Position numbers and translations under genes: made by a program
Part shown: piece after piece, positions 47,275 to 59,786 of the stretch
Layout of the letters: every line of letters begins with the position of its first letter
How positions within the stretch are numbered: position 1 is the first letter of the stretch
Notes under the pieces: model-generated
Database searches by the model: none
What the model was told of the DNA's origin: nothing
The model's input: the letters and a program-made list of their open reading frames with translations, nothing else
DNA from: Idiomarina piscisalsi
GTDB taxonomy: Bacteria; Pseudomonadota; Gammaproteobacteria; Enterobacterales; Alteromonadaceae
Assembly: GCF_002211765.1 (NCBI RefSeq)
Contig: NZ_CP022133.1
Span: forward strand, 310,001-374,000
Direction of reading: 5' to 3'
Length of the DNA: 64,000 nt

Positions 47275-47739
47275 TTACCTTTCAATGTCGTTGTTATTTA
47301 AATGCTGTAAAGCGGCGTGTAACGCGTACTCATAACCCGAGGGGCCTAAGCCGCAAATTACGCCGGTTGCGGCGTCCGCTAAATAGGAGTGATGCCGAAA
47401 TGATTCACGGCGGTAAATATTGGAAATATGTACTTCAATAAATGGAATGGCAGTGGCTAACAACGCATCTCTTAACGCTACACTGGTATGAGCATAAGCT
47501 GCTGGGTTGATGATGATGTAATCGACACCCGATTCCGCCGCTTGTTGTATCCAGTCAATGAGTTGATGTTCAGCGTTTGATTGCTTAAAGGTTAATTCTG
47601 CACCCTTAGCTTTGGCGATGCTGTTTAGATCTTGCTGAATGTCAGAGAGCGTTTTGTGACCATAAATAGACGGCTCCCGCGAGCCCAGCAGGTTAAGGTT
47701 TGGCCCATTTAGCACTAATATATGAGAAGGTTTCGCCAT
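47275..47739 (-). CDS. aroQ: Type II 3-dehydroquinate dehydratase
   Basis: Third step of the shikimate pathway; 154-residue flavodoxin-like protein that forms a dodecamer. The lid region [18 protein letters not shown] contains the catalytic Tyr region, and [17 protein letters not shown] and [17 protein letters not shown] carry the other active-site residues. The aroQ-accB-accC order is common in gammaproteobacteria. It heads the long minus-strand transcript. Confidence 0.96.
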   Translation of the reverse strand: MAKPSHILVLNGPNLNLLGSREPSIYGHKTLSDIQQDLNSIAKAKGAELTFKQSNAEHQLIDWIQQAAESGVDYIIINPAAYAHTSVALRDALLATAIPFIEVHISNIYRRESFRHHSYLADAATGVICGLGPSGYEYALHAALQHLNNNDIER

Positions 47740-47819
47740 TATGCCGCCATCTGCTCCGAAATCACTGAAAACTAACTTATTGTAGACAGCGACTTCAAGT
47801 GTGAGTTCTTATTTTCCGT

Positions 47820-47825
47820 ATTATA
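47820..47825 (-). promoter_or_regulatory. Likely -10 element of the aroQ-acc operon
   Basis: A perfect minus-strand TATAAT, 81 nt before the aroQ start, in the 145-nt gap after which dsbD ends. The -35 region is poor (GCTGCA at 17 bp), so an activator or a weak promoter is possible. Confidence 0.45.
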
Positions 47826-47884
47826 GGCAAAAATGACAGGAATGCAGCACTTTACTGGTCTTATCAGAGCATTTAGGCGCAAAA

Positions 47885-49588
47885 TTACTCATTTAGCATC
47901 TTCTCAAGATGTGTTTTGAATTCTTTGGCGTCTTTAAAGCCCGTTACGCGGTATGCATTTTGTTCTTCGCCGCTTGGTGAAAAGAACAAAATGGTTGGTA
48001 GACCAAGCACGTTGTAGTAATTCAATATATCGATATCTTGCTGATTGTTGGCTGTAACGTCAGCTTGTATTAACTGCATGTTCTCAAAGTGTTTTTGCAC
48101 GCTCGCGTCAGAGAAGGTGTATTGTTCAAACTCTTTACAGGCAACGCACCAGTCTGCGTATAAGTCCAACATGACCCATGTGTCACTCTCAGCGACTTCG
48201 CGTTGAATGTCTTCTAGAGTCGTAACCTGCTTGAATAAGCCATGGCTTTGCTGCTCCAACTGCGCCTTATTCACTTGCCAGTAAACGCCAACGGTTGCCA
48301 GGCTCGACAAGATAACTAATGAGACAACGGTCGATTTAACTGAGGTCATTCGACTAATGGCGGCAATTAACGCACCGGCGGCAATCACAAAGTAGAATAT
48401 CCAGAGCCACATACTTATATGGGTTGGCAATAAGCGTTCGACTAAAAACAGTGTGACAGCAAGCAGTAACCAGCCAAACAACTGTTTCACAACGGTCATC
48501 CAGGCGCCGGCTTTAGGCAGCAGCTTACCGCCGCTGAGACCGAACAGAATAAGAGGCACCCCCATGCCCAGGCTTAACGCATAGAGTATTGCCGCGCCGT
48601 TAATGATATCGCCTGATTGTGCAATAAAAAGTAAAGCACCGGAAAGAGGAGCCGTTGTGCACGGAGACGCCACTAACCCGGAGATGGCTCCAATAATGAA
48701 TACACCTAACGGGCTACCCCCTTTTTGTTGGCCGCTAAATTGCTGCAGTCGAGACTGCCAACTAACGGGAAGCTGTAAGGTAAACGCGCCAAACATACTG
48801 AACGCAAACGCAGTAAACAATACCGCCAAAACAATGAGAACGGCTGGATGTTGGAAGTAAGCCTGATATTGCATACCGGCCAGTGCAACGACCAGACCAA
48901 GTAACGAATAGGTAATAGCCATACCTTGCACATAGATAAAGGAGAGCCATAACGTATTGCGCCAGGTACGCCGGCGGTTACCTAAAACAACGCCGGACAG
49001 AATGGGGTACATAGGGAAGACACAGGGCGTAAAGGCTAAACCAATACCGAATACGAAAAATAGCAAGAGTGTCACGACAAGCGACTGCTCACCAATACCA
49101 AACAGGGCGCTTTCAGAAGTCGTTTTTTGTACGTTACTGGCGTTACTGTCGGTATTAGCGTCGAGCGTTATGGTTTTTTTAGTCGGCGGATAACACAGAC
49201 CGGCATCAGCACAGCCTTGGTATTGAATAGTGACTTTTTCGCCAGAGTAGTCTTCGCTTAGCTCAAAGGTAAGTTCTACATACTCCCGGTAAATAAAGGA
49301 TTCCCCAAAGAACTCGTCGTGGTGGGATTCGGCTTTCGGAAAGCGTAATGTTTCAGCTAGAGCATTCTCTGGTACCACGGAAAAACGGTGCTGATACAAA
49401 TAATAGTCTGGCGCAATTAACCAACTGACCGTTACGGTTTTGCCATCAACGTCGCTGCTAAAGTCAAAGGCTTGATCAACGGGCAGAAACTCTTGACTGT
49501 TACTGGCGAAAGGACTTTGCGCTGCGTGAGCAGGCAGAGCGGCTATTAAGAATAAGGCTATAACAACGTTGAACAGCGACTTTCTCAT
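47885..49588 (-). CDS. dsbD: Thiol:disulphide interchange protein DsbD
   Basis: Moves electrons from cytoplasmic thioredoxin to periplasmic DsbC/DsbG and cytochrome c maturation. About 567 residues; the ATG at 49588 overlaps the cutA stop in ATGA. Three modules are intact: a signal peptide and alpha domain with [13 protein letters not shown]; an eight-helix membrane domain with cysteines in [10 protein letters not shown] and [12 protein letters not shown]; and a C-terminal thioredoxin-like gamma domain with [12 protein letters not shown]. The cutA-dsbD pairing is the E. coli order. Confidence 0.95.
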   Translation of the reverse strand: MRKSLFNVVIALFLIAALPAHAAQSPFASNSQEFLPVDQAFDFSSDVDGKTVTVSWLIAPDYYLYQHRFSVVPENALAETLRFPKAESHHDEFFGESFIYREYVELTFELSEDYSGEKVTIQYQGCADAGLCYPPTKKTITLDANTDSNASNVQKTTSESALFGIGEQSLVVTLLLFFVFGIGLAFTPCVFPMYPILSGVVLGNRRRTWRNTLWLSFIYVQGMAITYSLLGLVVALAGMQYQAYFQHPAVLIVLAVLFTAFAFSMFGAFTLQLPVSWQSRLQQFSGQQKGGSPLGVFIIGAISGLVASPCTTAPLSGALLFIAQSGDIINGAAILYALSLGMGVPLILFGLSGGKLLPKAGAWMTVVKQLFGWLLLAVTLFLVERLLPTHISMWLWIFYFVIAAGALIAAISRMTSVKSTVVSLVILSSLATVGVYWQVNKAQLEQQSHGLFKQVTTLEDIQREVAESDTWVMLDLYADWCVACKEFEQYTFSDASVQKHFENMQLIQADVTANNQQDIDILNYYNVLGLPTILFFSPSGEEQNAYRVTGFKDAKEFKTHLEKMLNE

Positions 49589-49896
49589 TTTACGGTATCC
49601 TGAACCCACTGCAGATAATCAGGTAAGCCATCGGTAACATCGACACTGATAAGCTCTGGCGAATCGTACGGGTGTGCTTTTAGTATGGCGTCTTTGAGCG
49701 GCTCAGACATCTCGTCAGTGGTTTTTATCAGTAGCAACCACTCTTGATCGTGTTGAATCTCGTTATCCCAATGATACACAGAGGTAATGCCCGGGATGAT
49801 ATTAACGCAGGCGGCCAATTGCTGTTCCACGACTGAAGCGGCCAGCTCATTAGCAGATGACTGACTGTCGGTTGTGCAATAGAAGAGTTTGACCAT
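49585..49896 (-). CDS. cutA: CutA divalent-cation tolerance protein
   Basis: A 103-residue trimeric CutA1 protein ([54 protein letters not shown]). No signal peptide is visible. The family is linked to copper tolerance in E. coli, though its mechanism is unsettled. It is coupled to dsbD by a 4-nt overlap and is divergent from groES. Confidence 0.93.
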   Translation of the reverse strand: MVKLFYCTTDSQSSANELAASVVEQQLAACVNIIPGITSVYHWDNEIQHDQEWLLLIKTTDEMSEPLKDAILKAHPYDSPELISVDVTDGLPDYLQWVQDTVK

Positions 49897-49965
49897 GGAA
49901 ACACCTGTATCATTGCGTTATTCAATTGAGCAGCAAAATTACCATAAAAAATTTTTATCTGCCCC

Positions 49966-49994
49966 CTTGATAAGACAAAAATTTCCCCCATTTA
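49966..49994 (+). promoter_or_regulatory. Sigma-32 heat-shock promoter of groESL
   Basis: CTTGATA (49966-49972) and CCCCATTTA (49986-49994) with 13 bp between TTGATA and CCCCAT, a close match to the enterobacterial sigma-32 consensus. It is 74 nt upstream of the groES start. A CIRCE element was looked for and not seen. Confidence 0.85.
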
Positions 49995-50067
49995 TTGAGC
50001 ACAACGTTTTTAACACGCCCCAAAGGGGTATTTACCACTAACAACATAGGTTGAGGAGTTATCACCA

Positions 50068-50358
50068 ATGAAACTTCGTCCTTTACACGATCGAGTCATT
50101 ATTAAACGCATCGAAGTCGAAGCAAAATCGGCAGGCGGCATTGTTCTGACTGGTTCTGCGGCAGAAAAATCTACACGCGGTGAAGTCGTCGCTGTAGGTA
50201 ATGGCCGTATTTTGGATAACGGTGAAGTGCGTGCGCTGGACGTAAAAGCCGGCGACAAGGTTCTGTTCAGCGAAGGTTACGGTGTCAAAACCGAGAAAAT
50301 CGACGGTGAAGAGTACCTGATCATGAGCGAAAGCGACATTTTGGCTATCGAAGAATAA
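50068..50358 (+). CDS. groES: Co-chaperonin GroES
   Basis: A 96-residue lid of the GroEL chamber. The start [20 protein letters not shown] and the mobile loop [15 protein letters not shown] are typical, as is the roof region and the C-terminal SDILAIEE. The start follows TTGAGGAG. groEL follows after 52 nt. Confidence 0.99.
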   Translation: MKLRPLHDRVIIKRIEVEAKSAGGIVLTGSAAEKSTRGEVVAVGNGRILDNGEVRALDVKAGDKVLFSEGYGVKTEKIDGEEYLIMSESDILAIEE

Positions 50359-50377
50359 GCCAAACCCTAACGCATAA

Positions 50378-52054
<1,677 letters not shown>

Positions 52055-52076
52055 TGCGCGCTTAAACGTCTAAACA

Positions 52077-52103
52077 GGGAGCCTCAGCCGGCTCCCTTTT
52101 TTT
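52077..52103 (+). terminator. Terminator of groESL
   Basis: GGGAGCC (52077-52083), loop TCAGCC, GGCTCCC (52090-52096), then seven T. Confidence 0.9.
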
Positions 52104-52169
52104 ATGGAATTTTTTTGCTTTTCGGCACTCTAACGACATATAAGCAAAACGTATGACGGAGGAATAAGC

Positions 52170-52670
52170 ATGCGTATCCGTAGTTTGGTCGTTTTAATGG
52201 CACTTTCATTCAGTGCTCTTTCCTTTGCGGGAGAGGCTGAAGTTAAATGGGAAGGTGTTGATAAATACACCGATTTTGAGCCGGCTAATGGTCATGAAGA
52301 GCGTTATCAGGAAAAAGTGAAAGGGCAGCTCGCTGAGCATATTCAGACTCTTGCAAAAGAGTTACCAGAGGGACAAAAGCTCACTTTAACGGTAACCGAT
52401 GTCGACTTAACGGGCCGTTTAGAGCCAACGTTTGGACGTTCAACCTCGAACTATGTGCGGATTGTTCGTGAAATAGACTTTCCGCGTATTCACTTTAATT
52501 ATCAGCTAACTGACAGCAGCGGGCAGGTGATAAAGGAAGGCCAGGAGAAGTTAAAGAACATGGGCTTTAACTATGACAGCCTGGCTTCAGTAAAACGTCG
52601 CAACGATTTGTATTTTGAAGAAGAAATGCTGACTCGATGGTTTAATGAAACCTTACGCGAAAAGAGCTAA
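52170..52670 (+). CDS. DUF3016 secreted protein
   Basis: A 166-residue protein with a signal peptide (about residues 1-20, ending SFAGEA). The mature part begins with the DUF3016 hallmark VKWEGVDKYTDFEPAN and continues with LTVTDVDLTGRLEPTFG and IDFPRIHFNYQLTDSSG. The family occurs in marine gammaproteobacteria and is probably periplasmic; its function is unknown. The start follows GGAGGAA. It converges on the PriC-like gene with a 4-nt overlap. Confidence 0.85.
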   Translation: MRIRSLVVLMALSFSALSFAGEAEVKWEGVDKYTDFEPANGHEERYQEKVKGQLAEHIQTLAKELPEGQKLTLTVTDVDLTGRLEPTFGRSTSNYVRIVREIDFPRIHFNYQLTDSSGQVIKEGQEKLKNMGFNYDSLASVKRRNDLYFEEEMLTRWFNETLREKS

Positions 52671-52987
52671 CCCGCTTGGCGAATAGCCTTCAGCCTCGCT
52701 AGAGTTTCTGTCATGAGCTGCAGTTGCTGAACCAGTAGCTGCAGCAACTCTTCATTACTCTGGTCTTTTTTCCAGGCTTCAAAGTTTTCGGTAACTTCAT
52801 TTAAATAAGGCTGAAACTTATTGCCTTTACTATTAAAAATCGTTTGCTCGGAAAACACGCCCTGAAACTTAGCCTTACCTTGCTGGCGCATGTCATCTAG
52901 ATACTGATCGGCATCGACGACTTGTCTGTAGAGAATTTGCAGGTGCTCTTGAATTTTCTGTTCAACACTGTCAAAGCTGTCGCTCAT
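52667..52987 (-). CDS. priC: PriC-like primosomal replication protein
   Basis: A 106-residue all-helical protein. The middle FSEQTIFNSKGNKFQPYLNE followed by an alternating charged and leucine-rich helix (LLQLLVQQLQLMTETLARL) resembles PriC (primosomal protein N''), which restarts replication with Rep and DnaC. The similarity is weak and the protein is shorter than most (about 175 in E. coli). The length and helical content fit but do not prove it. It is 13 nt downstream of epmB. Confidence 0.5.
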   Translation of the reverse strand: MSDSFDSVEQKIQEHLQILYRQVVDADQYLDDMRQQGKAKFQGVFSEQTIFNSKGNKFQPYLNEVTENFEAWKKDQSNEELLQLLVQQLQLMTETLARLKAIRQAG

Positions 52988-53000
52988 GAATCATCCTTCA

Positions 53001-54023
53001 TTATGTTGTTAAGCCATCGGGCATTATGGCTGTTTTACTGGGTTTATTGGCTTGTTCCCGAACAAGCTTAGGAACTAAAAAGCCAGGTAACTTTTGTGTC
53101 ATGCCTAGCCAAAGTTGCTGAGCTTCATTGTCATTCACTTCAAAATGACTAGCACCCTCAACTTTGTCGAGCTGGTGCAGATAGTAGGGTAACACGTTTG
53201 CGCTGAACAGCGTTTCGCTCAAATGACAAAGTGCGTCTGTACTATCATTAACCCCTCTTAGCAAAACGCTTTGGTTCAGCAGATGTATGCCGGCGTTATG
53301 CCACTTTTTTAAATTGGCGGCCAACTCGCCAGAAATCTCATTTGCGTGATTTGCGTGTATGACTAACACGACTTGCAAGCGGCTTTGGGTAAAAGCAGTT
53401 AATAATTCATTCGTTAGTCTGGACGGAATAACGACCGGCAATCGACTGTGAATACGCAGTCTGGTTAGCTGCGGCAGAGCTTCCAGCTCATGCACGAGCT
53501 TTTGCAACCGCCCATCCTTAGCCATTAGTGGGTCGCCGCCGCTGAGAATAACCTCGTTAACGTCCGGATTTTGTTTGATGTAGTCTAAGGTCTCATCGAT
53601 TTGACGTTGGCTAATGGTTAATTCGTCATACGGGAAATGACGGCGAAAACAATAGCGACAGTTAACGGCACACCCACCTTGTAAAATGAGTAAAACACGC
53701 CCGTGGTATTTGTGCAGTAACCCATTAGCAGGTGAGGCCTGCTCGTTTAGCGGATCTTTGCTAAACCCAGGTTCGACGGTAAATTCCTCTGCGAGAGGAA
53801 GCACTTGGCGAAGCAACGGGTCATGAGGGTCGCCGACTTTCATTTGTCGCGCGAACGGGCGTGGTACCCGCATAGAAAACAATTGTCGAGCTTTTATGTC
53901 GTTGGCGTAAGTACTGGCGTTAAGCTGCAAGGCGGAAAGCAAGTCTTCGGGACGAGTATATGACTTTTTTAATTCGTATAGCCAGTCGGCTCTCGGACTG
54001 ATCGATACTGCATGTTCGTCCAT
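53001..54023 (-). CDS. epmB: L-lysine 2,3-aminomutase EpmB
   Basis: Radical-SAM, PLP-dependent enzyme that converts (S)-alpha-lysine to (R)-beta-lysine for attachment to elongation factor P. The 4Fe-4S motif is CAVNCRYCFRRHFPY, the SAM-binding GGDP is in VILSGGDPLM, and the 340-residue length matches EpmB (YjeK). It is divergent from efp, 106 nt away, and epmA follows efp, so the modification set is clustered. Confidence 0.95.
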   Translation of the reverse strand: MDEHAVSISPRADWLYELKKSYTRPEDLLSALQLNASTYANDIKARQLFSMRVPRPFARQMKVGDPHDPLLRQVLPLAEEFTVEPGFSKDPLNEQASPANGLLHKYHGRVLLILQGGCAVNCRYCFRRHFPYDELTISQRQIDETLDYIKQNPDVNEVILSGGDPLMAKDGRLQKLVHELEALPQLTRLRIHSRLPVVIPSRLTNELLTAFTQSRLQVVLVIHANHANEISGELAANLKKWHNAGIHLLNQSVLLRGVNDSTDALCHLSETLFSANVLPYYLHQLDKVEGASHFEVNDNEAQQLWLGMTQKLPGFLVPKLVREQANKPSKTAIMPDGLTT

Positions 54024-54129
54024 GTGACCTCCCTACGCTCAATAAAGTGCGTATTTTACCTGAAAATAAACTCATTTTGTTTTATTATTGCGCGCAAATA
54101 ATGATGGCTTAAGCAAGGAAAATGTCGTT

Positions 54130-54699
54130 ATGGCAAATTACAGCACAAGTGAATTCAAAGGCGGTTTAAAAATCATGCAAGACGGCGAGCCGTGCTCGAT
54201 CGTCGAAAATGAAATGGTTAAGCCTGGTAAAGGCCAAGCGTTTAACCGTGTAAAAATCCGTAAGTTAATTAGCGGAAAAGTGGTCGAGAAAACTTTTAAA
54301 TCGGGCGAGTCGGTTGAAGGTGCTGATGTTATCGAACTTGAATTGTCTTATTTATACAATGATGGCGAGTTCTGGCATTTCATGAACAATGAAACGTTTG
54401 AACAGGTGCCTGCTGACGCTAAGGCTGTTGGCGATGCGGAAAAGTGGTTGGTTGAACAGGATGTTTGTACATTGATTTTGTGGGAAGGTAAACCAATTAG
54501 TGTGCAGCCGCCGAACTTTGTTGAACTGGAAATTACCGAAACAGACCCGGGCTTAAAAGGTGATACCGCAGGAACCGGTGGTAAGCCAGCAACGTTGAGT
54601 ACAGGTGCGGTTGTTCGAGTACCGTTGTTCGTGCAAATTGGTGAAGTGATAAAAGTGGATACGCGCTCTGGCGAATACGTTTCACGCGTTCAGAAGTAA
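54130..54699 (+). CDS. efp: Elongation factor P
   Basis: A 189-residue factor that rescues ribosomes stalled at polyproline. The ATG at 54130 ([16 protein letters not shown]) is chosen over an in-frame start 42 nt upstream because it matches the family N-terminus. Lys34, in [13 protein letters not shown], is the site of beta-lysylation by EpmA/EpmB. The three OB-like domains end in the usual [20 protein letters not shown]. epmA follows after 9 nt. EpmC (hydroxylase) is not in the window. Confidence 0.98.
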   Translation: MANYSTSEFKGGLKIMQDGEPCSIVENEMVKPGKGQAFNRVKIRKLISGKVVEKTFKSGESVEGADVIELELSYLYNDGEFWHFMNNETFEQVPADAKAVGDAEKWLVEQDVCTLILWEGKPISVQPPNFVELEITETDPGLKGDTAGTGGKPATLSTGAVVRVPLFVQIGEVIKVDTRSGEYVSRVQK

Positions 54700-54708
54700 G
54701 CTTGAGTA

Positions 54709-55680
54709 ATGAGCTGGCGCCCTGACGCAAGTTGGAGCATGCTGCAACAGCGGGCTGACCTGTTGAAGTCGGTGCGCCAGTTTTTCGAAAAGCGGGGTGT
54801 CACTGAAGTCGATACTCATTTGCTCTCCCAGTATGGTGTTACCGACGTTCATCTAAAAAATCTGTCTACCGAGTTTAGCCAGTCTCTTCCATCCGGTTCA
54901 CCAACACTGCATTTGCAAACTTCCCCTGAGTTTGCAATGAAACGAATTATTGCCGCTTACCAACAAGATATTTATCAGCTCAGCCATGTTGTTCGTGATG
55001 ACGAAGTTGGGCGCTTCCACAATCCTGAATTTACGTTGCTTGAGTGGTATCGAGTGGGTTATGACGACACGGCGCTTATTGACGAAGTATCTGAACTGCT
55101 ATCAGAAACCTGTGGTGCTCTCCCCTTAGTTAAACGAACATATCAGCAGTGTTTTTTAGATGTTCTGAAGTTGGATCCATTGACTCAGGAAGGTGTCGAA
55201 AGCATAAGACAACATCTTGTGAGTTTACCTGCCTTAGCTGACTGGATGAAACGCGAAACGGATGCGTCCACGATACTTCAAGTGGCTTTTTCTGAGTGTA
55301 TTGAACCGACTTTCTCTGAGAACACACCACAATGTGTTACCCACTTTCCCGTCGAGCAAGCTGCGCTGGCGCGAATCGATGAATCGGACCCAAGAGTGGC
55401 AAAGCGATTTGAGATTTACTATCAAGGTGTCGAGCTGGCGAATGGTTATCACGAATTGACCGATGCAGCCGAACAGAAGCGGCGCTTTCAGAGGGATAAC
55501 CAGCAGCGCGCTTTGAAATCTCAATTGCAAATGCCGGCTGATGAACGACTTATTGACGCTCTAAAATTCGGACTACCCGACTGTGCCGGTGTCGCGCTGG
55601 GTTTTGATAGGCTACTGATGATAAAATCCGGTGCCAAGCACATTAGTGAAGTCCTTCCTTTTACAACGAATAACGCTTAA
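54709..55680 (+). CDS. epmA: EF-P lysyltransferase EpmA (GenX/PoxA)
   Basis: A 323-residue relative of the class II lysyl-tRNA synthetase catalytic domain that joins beta-lysine to EF-P Lys34. Class II motifs are LHLQTSPEFAMKRIIAAY, FHNPEFTLLEWYR and GVALGFDRLLM; the tRNA anticodon-binding domain is absent, as expected. Its N-terminus (SWRPDASWSMLQQRADLL) matches EpmA. The pairing with efp and epmB explains the function. Confidence 0.95.
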   Translation: MSWRPDASWSMLQQRADLLKSVRQFFEKRGVTEVDTHLLSQYGVTDVHLKNLSTEFSQSLPSGSPTLHLQTSPEFAMKRIIAAYQQDIYQLSHVVRDDEVGRFHNPEFTLLEWYRVGYDDTALIDEVSELLSETCGALPLVKRTYQQCFLDVLKLDPLTQEGVESIRQHLVSLPALADWMKRETDASTILQVAFSECIEPTFSENTPQCVTHFPVEQAALARIDESDPRVAKRFEIYYQGVELANGYHELTDAAEQKRRFQRDNQQRALKSQLQMPADERLIDALKFGLPDCAGVALGFDRLLMIKSGAKHISEVLPFTTNNA

Positions 55681-55728
55681 AAGAACGAAGAGTAACTCTG
55701 TCTTAAATCAAAATTTAGATGATCTGTC

Positions 55729-55761
55729 TTGGATAATGAATTCGTATGTTATAATATAACA
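55729..55761 (+). promoter_or_regulatory. MerC-gene promoter overlapping a Zur-box-like palindrome
   Basis: TATAAT (55750-55755) with extended -10 TGTTATAAT; the best -35 is TTGGAT (55729-55734), 15 bp away. A perfect 13-bp palindrome GTTATAATATAAC (55748-55760, plus T/A at the ends) covers the -10. It matches the core of the gammaproteobacterial Zur box (TGTTATANTATAACA). Fur-family zinc repression is therefore plausible. Confidence 0.6.
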
Positions 55762-55812
55762 CGTGAGTTAGATGATTCATTTGAGAAAGACAGAGCAAGG
55801 CAGAACCGTTTT

Positions 55813-56208
55813 ATGCAGGCCAACACGCCCGAAAACTTGGACAAAGCAGGAATTTGGATCACCACATTATGTGCTATCCATTGTTTACTGCTGCCTCTTA
55901 TTCTGCCATTACTCGCAATGGCGGGCTTAGCCTTTATCGGTGAGGATGCCTTAGAAAATTCAATCCTTGGACTGAGCGTCTTTATCGGACTTTGGTCATT
56001 GGTGAGTGGAGCACGCAAGCACGGTAACTGGAATTTATTGCCGCTGTTACTCCTGGGGGCTGCTATTTACTCACAGCGAGACGTGCTTGGACACTGGGGT
56101 GAACCGGTTATTATTCTATTTGGCGCAGGTTTGATCATATACGCTCATGTTTCAAACTTACGCCTTATCAAAAAGTTGGCCTTTGCGTCTTCTCAGCAAC
56201 CGCTGTAG
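55813..56208 (+). CDS. MerC-domain membrane protein
   Basis: About 131 residues. An in-frame start at 55729 exists, but the promoter palindrome sits inside that extension, so the ATG at 55813 is preferred. The MerC domain has four hydrophobic helices; the first contains a CAIHC pair (LCAIHCLLLPLILP), the likely metal-binding site in this family. MerC carries Hg(II) in mercury-resistant bacteria, but no mer genes are nearby, and the Zur-like site suggests zinc. It converges on trmA, 2 nt away. Confidence 0.82.
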   Translation: MQANTPENLDKAGIWITTLCAIHCLLLPLILPLLAMAGLAFIGEDALENSILGLSVFIGLWSLVSGARKHGNWNLLPLLLLGAAIYSQRDVLGHWGEPVIILFGAGLIIYAHVSNLRLIKKLAFASSQQPL

Positions 56209-56210
56209 AG

Positions 56211-57313
56211 CTAGTTTGTTTTAACTTCTAGTATCACCCCAGTTTCTACGTGATCAGTGTATGGAAACTGATCAAACATAGCAGCGGCAGTAACGTCATG
56301 AGTTTTCGTTAAATAGTCTAGATTCTCTATTAACGTTTCCGGGTTACAGGATATGTAAATAATCCGCGAATATGCCGATACCATTTTCAATGTTTCTGAA
56401 TCTAAACCTGCTCTTGGTGGGTCAACTAGAACAGTCCTGCAATCGAAACTTTTGATATCGGCTTCTTCAGCTCGACGAGATGTTCGCTCTCCGCTTAACG
56501 CTTCTGTAAACTCTTCCGCTGACATACGAACAACAGTGACGTTCGTGATGTCATTGAGTTCGGCACTTTTTCGAGCCGAAGCCACTGAGCTTTTGCTGAT
56601 CTCCGTGGCTAAAATACGTTGAAAATTCTCGGCTAAAGGCAGTGTGAAGTTACCGTTACCACAATACAGCTCCAGTAAGTCGTGATCGTTTTGTCCAATA
56701 TGTTGTTTAACCCAGCCAATCATAGCTTCGTTAATTTTCGCATTAGGCTGAGTAAAACTATTTTCGGTTTGAATGGACTTATAGACTTTACCGTCCACAA
56801 CGACGTGCTCAATAACGCTGTCATCAAACAGCACTCGTTTTTGCTTACGCGCACGTCCGATAATATTAATATCCGCCAAGTCTTTAAACTCTTCACGTAA
56901 AGCTGTGGCCTCCTTTTCCCATTCGTCATCTAGGGGGCGGTGATACAGCAAAGAGATAACTGCTTGGTTCGTTGTGGTTGTAAGAAAGTCGACTTGAAAA
57001 AGCTTATTCCTAAGTATTGGATTGGGTCTTAGCTTTTCTATTAGCTGTTTCATGAGGCGATTAATTAACTCGCTACCCGGCAAAAATTCATCCATACGGA
57101 TTTTTTCCCGCGTTTCTGGGTTGAACATGATGTAGTACAGGTCATCGCCCTCATGCCAAACACGAAACTCGGCACGCATACGGTAGTGTTCCCGGGGGAC
57201 TCGAAAGTATCTAATTGCTGTACTCCAAATTTAGACAACTTATTTATTAAACGTTCTTCTTTGTGTCGGAACTGCTCTGGGTAGTTTGCTGTATCAATCT
57301 TTTTGTAGGTCAT
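56211..57313 (-). pseudogene. trmA: tRNA (uracil-54,C5)-methyltransferase, frameshifted
   Basis: Two overlapping reading frames together give TrmA. The first (MTYKKIDTANYPEQF to FESP) breaks in a C5 tract (G5 at 57194-57198 on the plus strand). The next frame resumes at EHYRMRAEFRVWHEGDD and runs to the end. One missing base would restore a 367-residue protein, almost exactly the E. coli length. The rest is intact: LLELYCGNGNFTL (SAM), VDPPRAGLD and the catalytic cysteine in ISCNPETLIEN. A sequencing error in a homopolymer is as likely as a true mutation; TrmA makes m5U54 in tRNA. Confidence 0.85.
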
Positions 57314-57481
57314 AGTATCCGCTGTTGCGTAGGTTTCGTTTACTCCCCCCTATTTTACGCACCGAAACTATTAACTACCAAATTTTGCTCAGATTTAACG
57401 CATAAAATGTTAACTCCTGACAACATTTGAACGAATACTGAACGGTCGAGATAGAAACAGTTAAAAAGGCATAAAAAGCGC

Positions 57482-57509
57482 TTGACGGTGAGAGTTAAAC
57501 CTCTAAAAT
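57482..57509 (+). promoter_or_regulatory. rrn upstream promoter (P1)
   Basis: TTGACG (57482-57487), 16 bp, TAAAAT (57504-57509), followed by GCGCTCC. An A-rich tract before it looks like an UP element. It is the first of two tandem promoters in the 482-bp region before 16S. Confidence 0.7.
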
Positions 57510-57584
57510 GCGCTCCACGTTCGAGGCAGGCAACGAAGCCGCCGAAAACCTAAGTTTTCTAAAAAATCTTTTTTCAAAAAAGTA

Positions 57585-57612
57585 TTGACGGAAAACACAC
57601 GGTGTGTAGAAT
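57585..57612 (+). promoter_or_regulatory. rrn downstream promoter (P2)
   Basis: TTGACG (57585-57590), 16 bp, TAGAAT (57607-57612), then GC-rich ACGCACCTC. A run of A and T from 57560 to 57580 fits an UP element. It has the same hexamers and spacing as the tRNA-Gly promoter at 26523. Confidence 0.8.
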
Positions 57613-57645
57613 ACGCACCTCTCGCAGCCAAGGCTGCTGAGAAAC

Positions 57646-57656
57646 GCTCTTTAACA
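57646..57656 (+). promoter_or_regulatory. boxA antitermination site in the rrn leader
   Basis: GCTCTTTAACA, the conserved Nus-factor boxA of rRNA leaders. Confidence 0.85.
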
Positions 57657-57795
57657 ATTATATCAAGCCAAGCAAACTGTGTGGGCACTTGCAGAAGTTA
57701 CGCAAAACAGAAATATGTATTGCAACTTTTGAATGAGTGTTCAGCTACATTAAGTAGCAAAACGCGTAATTCATTGAGTTGATTGAACTACTTTT

Positions 57796-59336
<1,541 letters not shown>

Positions 59337-59401
59337 CATTATTGCGAACGGACGTGAGTGCTCACACAGTTTGCAGGCTTGATATTAAAAGAGAAGAAAC
59401 T

Positions 59402-59478
<77 letters not shown>

Positions 59479-59561
59479 TTTTGTCATTCTGGACGGCGTT
59501 ATTCGGGTACTCGCATAGCAGGCTATGCTTCGCACCCTCTTGCCTTGCCAGAATGCCAAAA
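59479..59561 (+). repeat. Nested inverted repeat in the 16S-23S spacer
   Basis: Outer arms TTTTG-CATTCTGG (59479-59492) and CCAGAATG-CAAAA (59548-59561) with one mismatch. Inside is a perfect stem GCATAGC-AG-GCTATGC (59513-59528). It fills much of the gap between tRNA-Ile and tRNA-Ala and may be a processing stem or a small inserted repeat. Confidence 0.55.
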
Positions 59562-59628
59562 GTATTTCAAGTATCAGGTTTTTCCTTGCTTGAAATTCCC
59601 TTATCGGGGGTGGTCGAAAGCCCACAAC

Positions 59629-59704
59629 GGGGCCATAGCTCAGCTGGGAGAGCGCCTGCCTTGCACGCAGGAGGTCAGCGGTTCGATCCCGCTTGGCTCC
59701 ACCA
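59629..59704 (+). tRNA. tRNA-Ala (anticodon TGC)
   Basis: 76 nt with encoded CCA. Acceptor GGGGCCA pairs with TGGCTCC (one G-U); anticodon loop CTTGCAC gives TGC. Confidence 0.97.
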
Positions 59705-59775
59705 CTTCTTCTCTTGTAACCGTTAGCGTTAAGTGTTCTTGGTTAAGAATGTTTACCGGTAACTTTGTGTTACAC

Positions 59776-59786
59776 GCTCTTTAACA
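59776..59786 (+). promoter_or_regulatory. boxA in the 16S-23S spacer
   Basis: GCTCTTTAACA, identical to the leader boxA at 57646; the usual second antitermination site ahead of 23S. Confidence 0.8.

Noticed and set aside
49897..50067. CIRCE operator before groES
   Set aside because: No TTAGCACTC-N9-GAGTGCTAA inverted repeat is present; a sigma-32 promoter explains the heat-shock control.
55729..55812. N-terminal extension of the MerC protein from a TTG start
   Set aside because: The extension covers a near-consensus promoter and a palindrome, so it is more likely non-coding.
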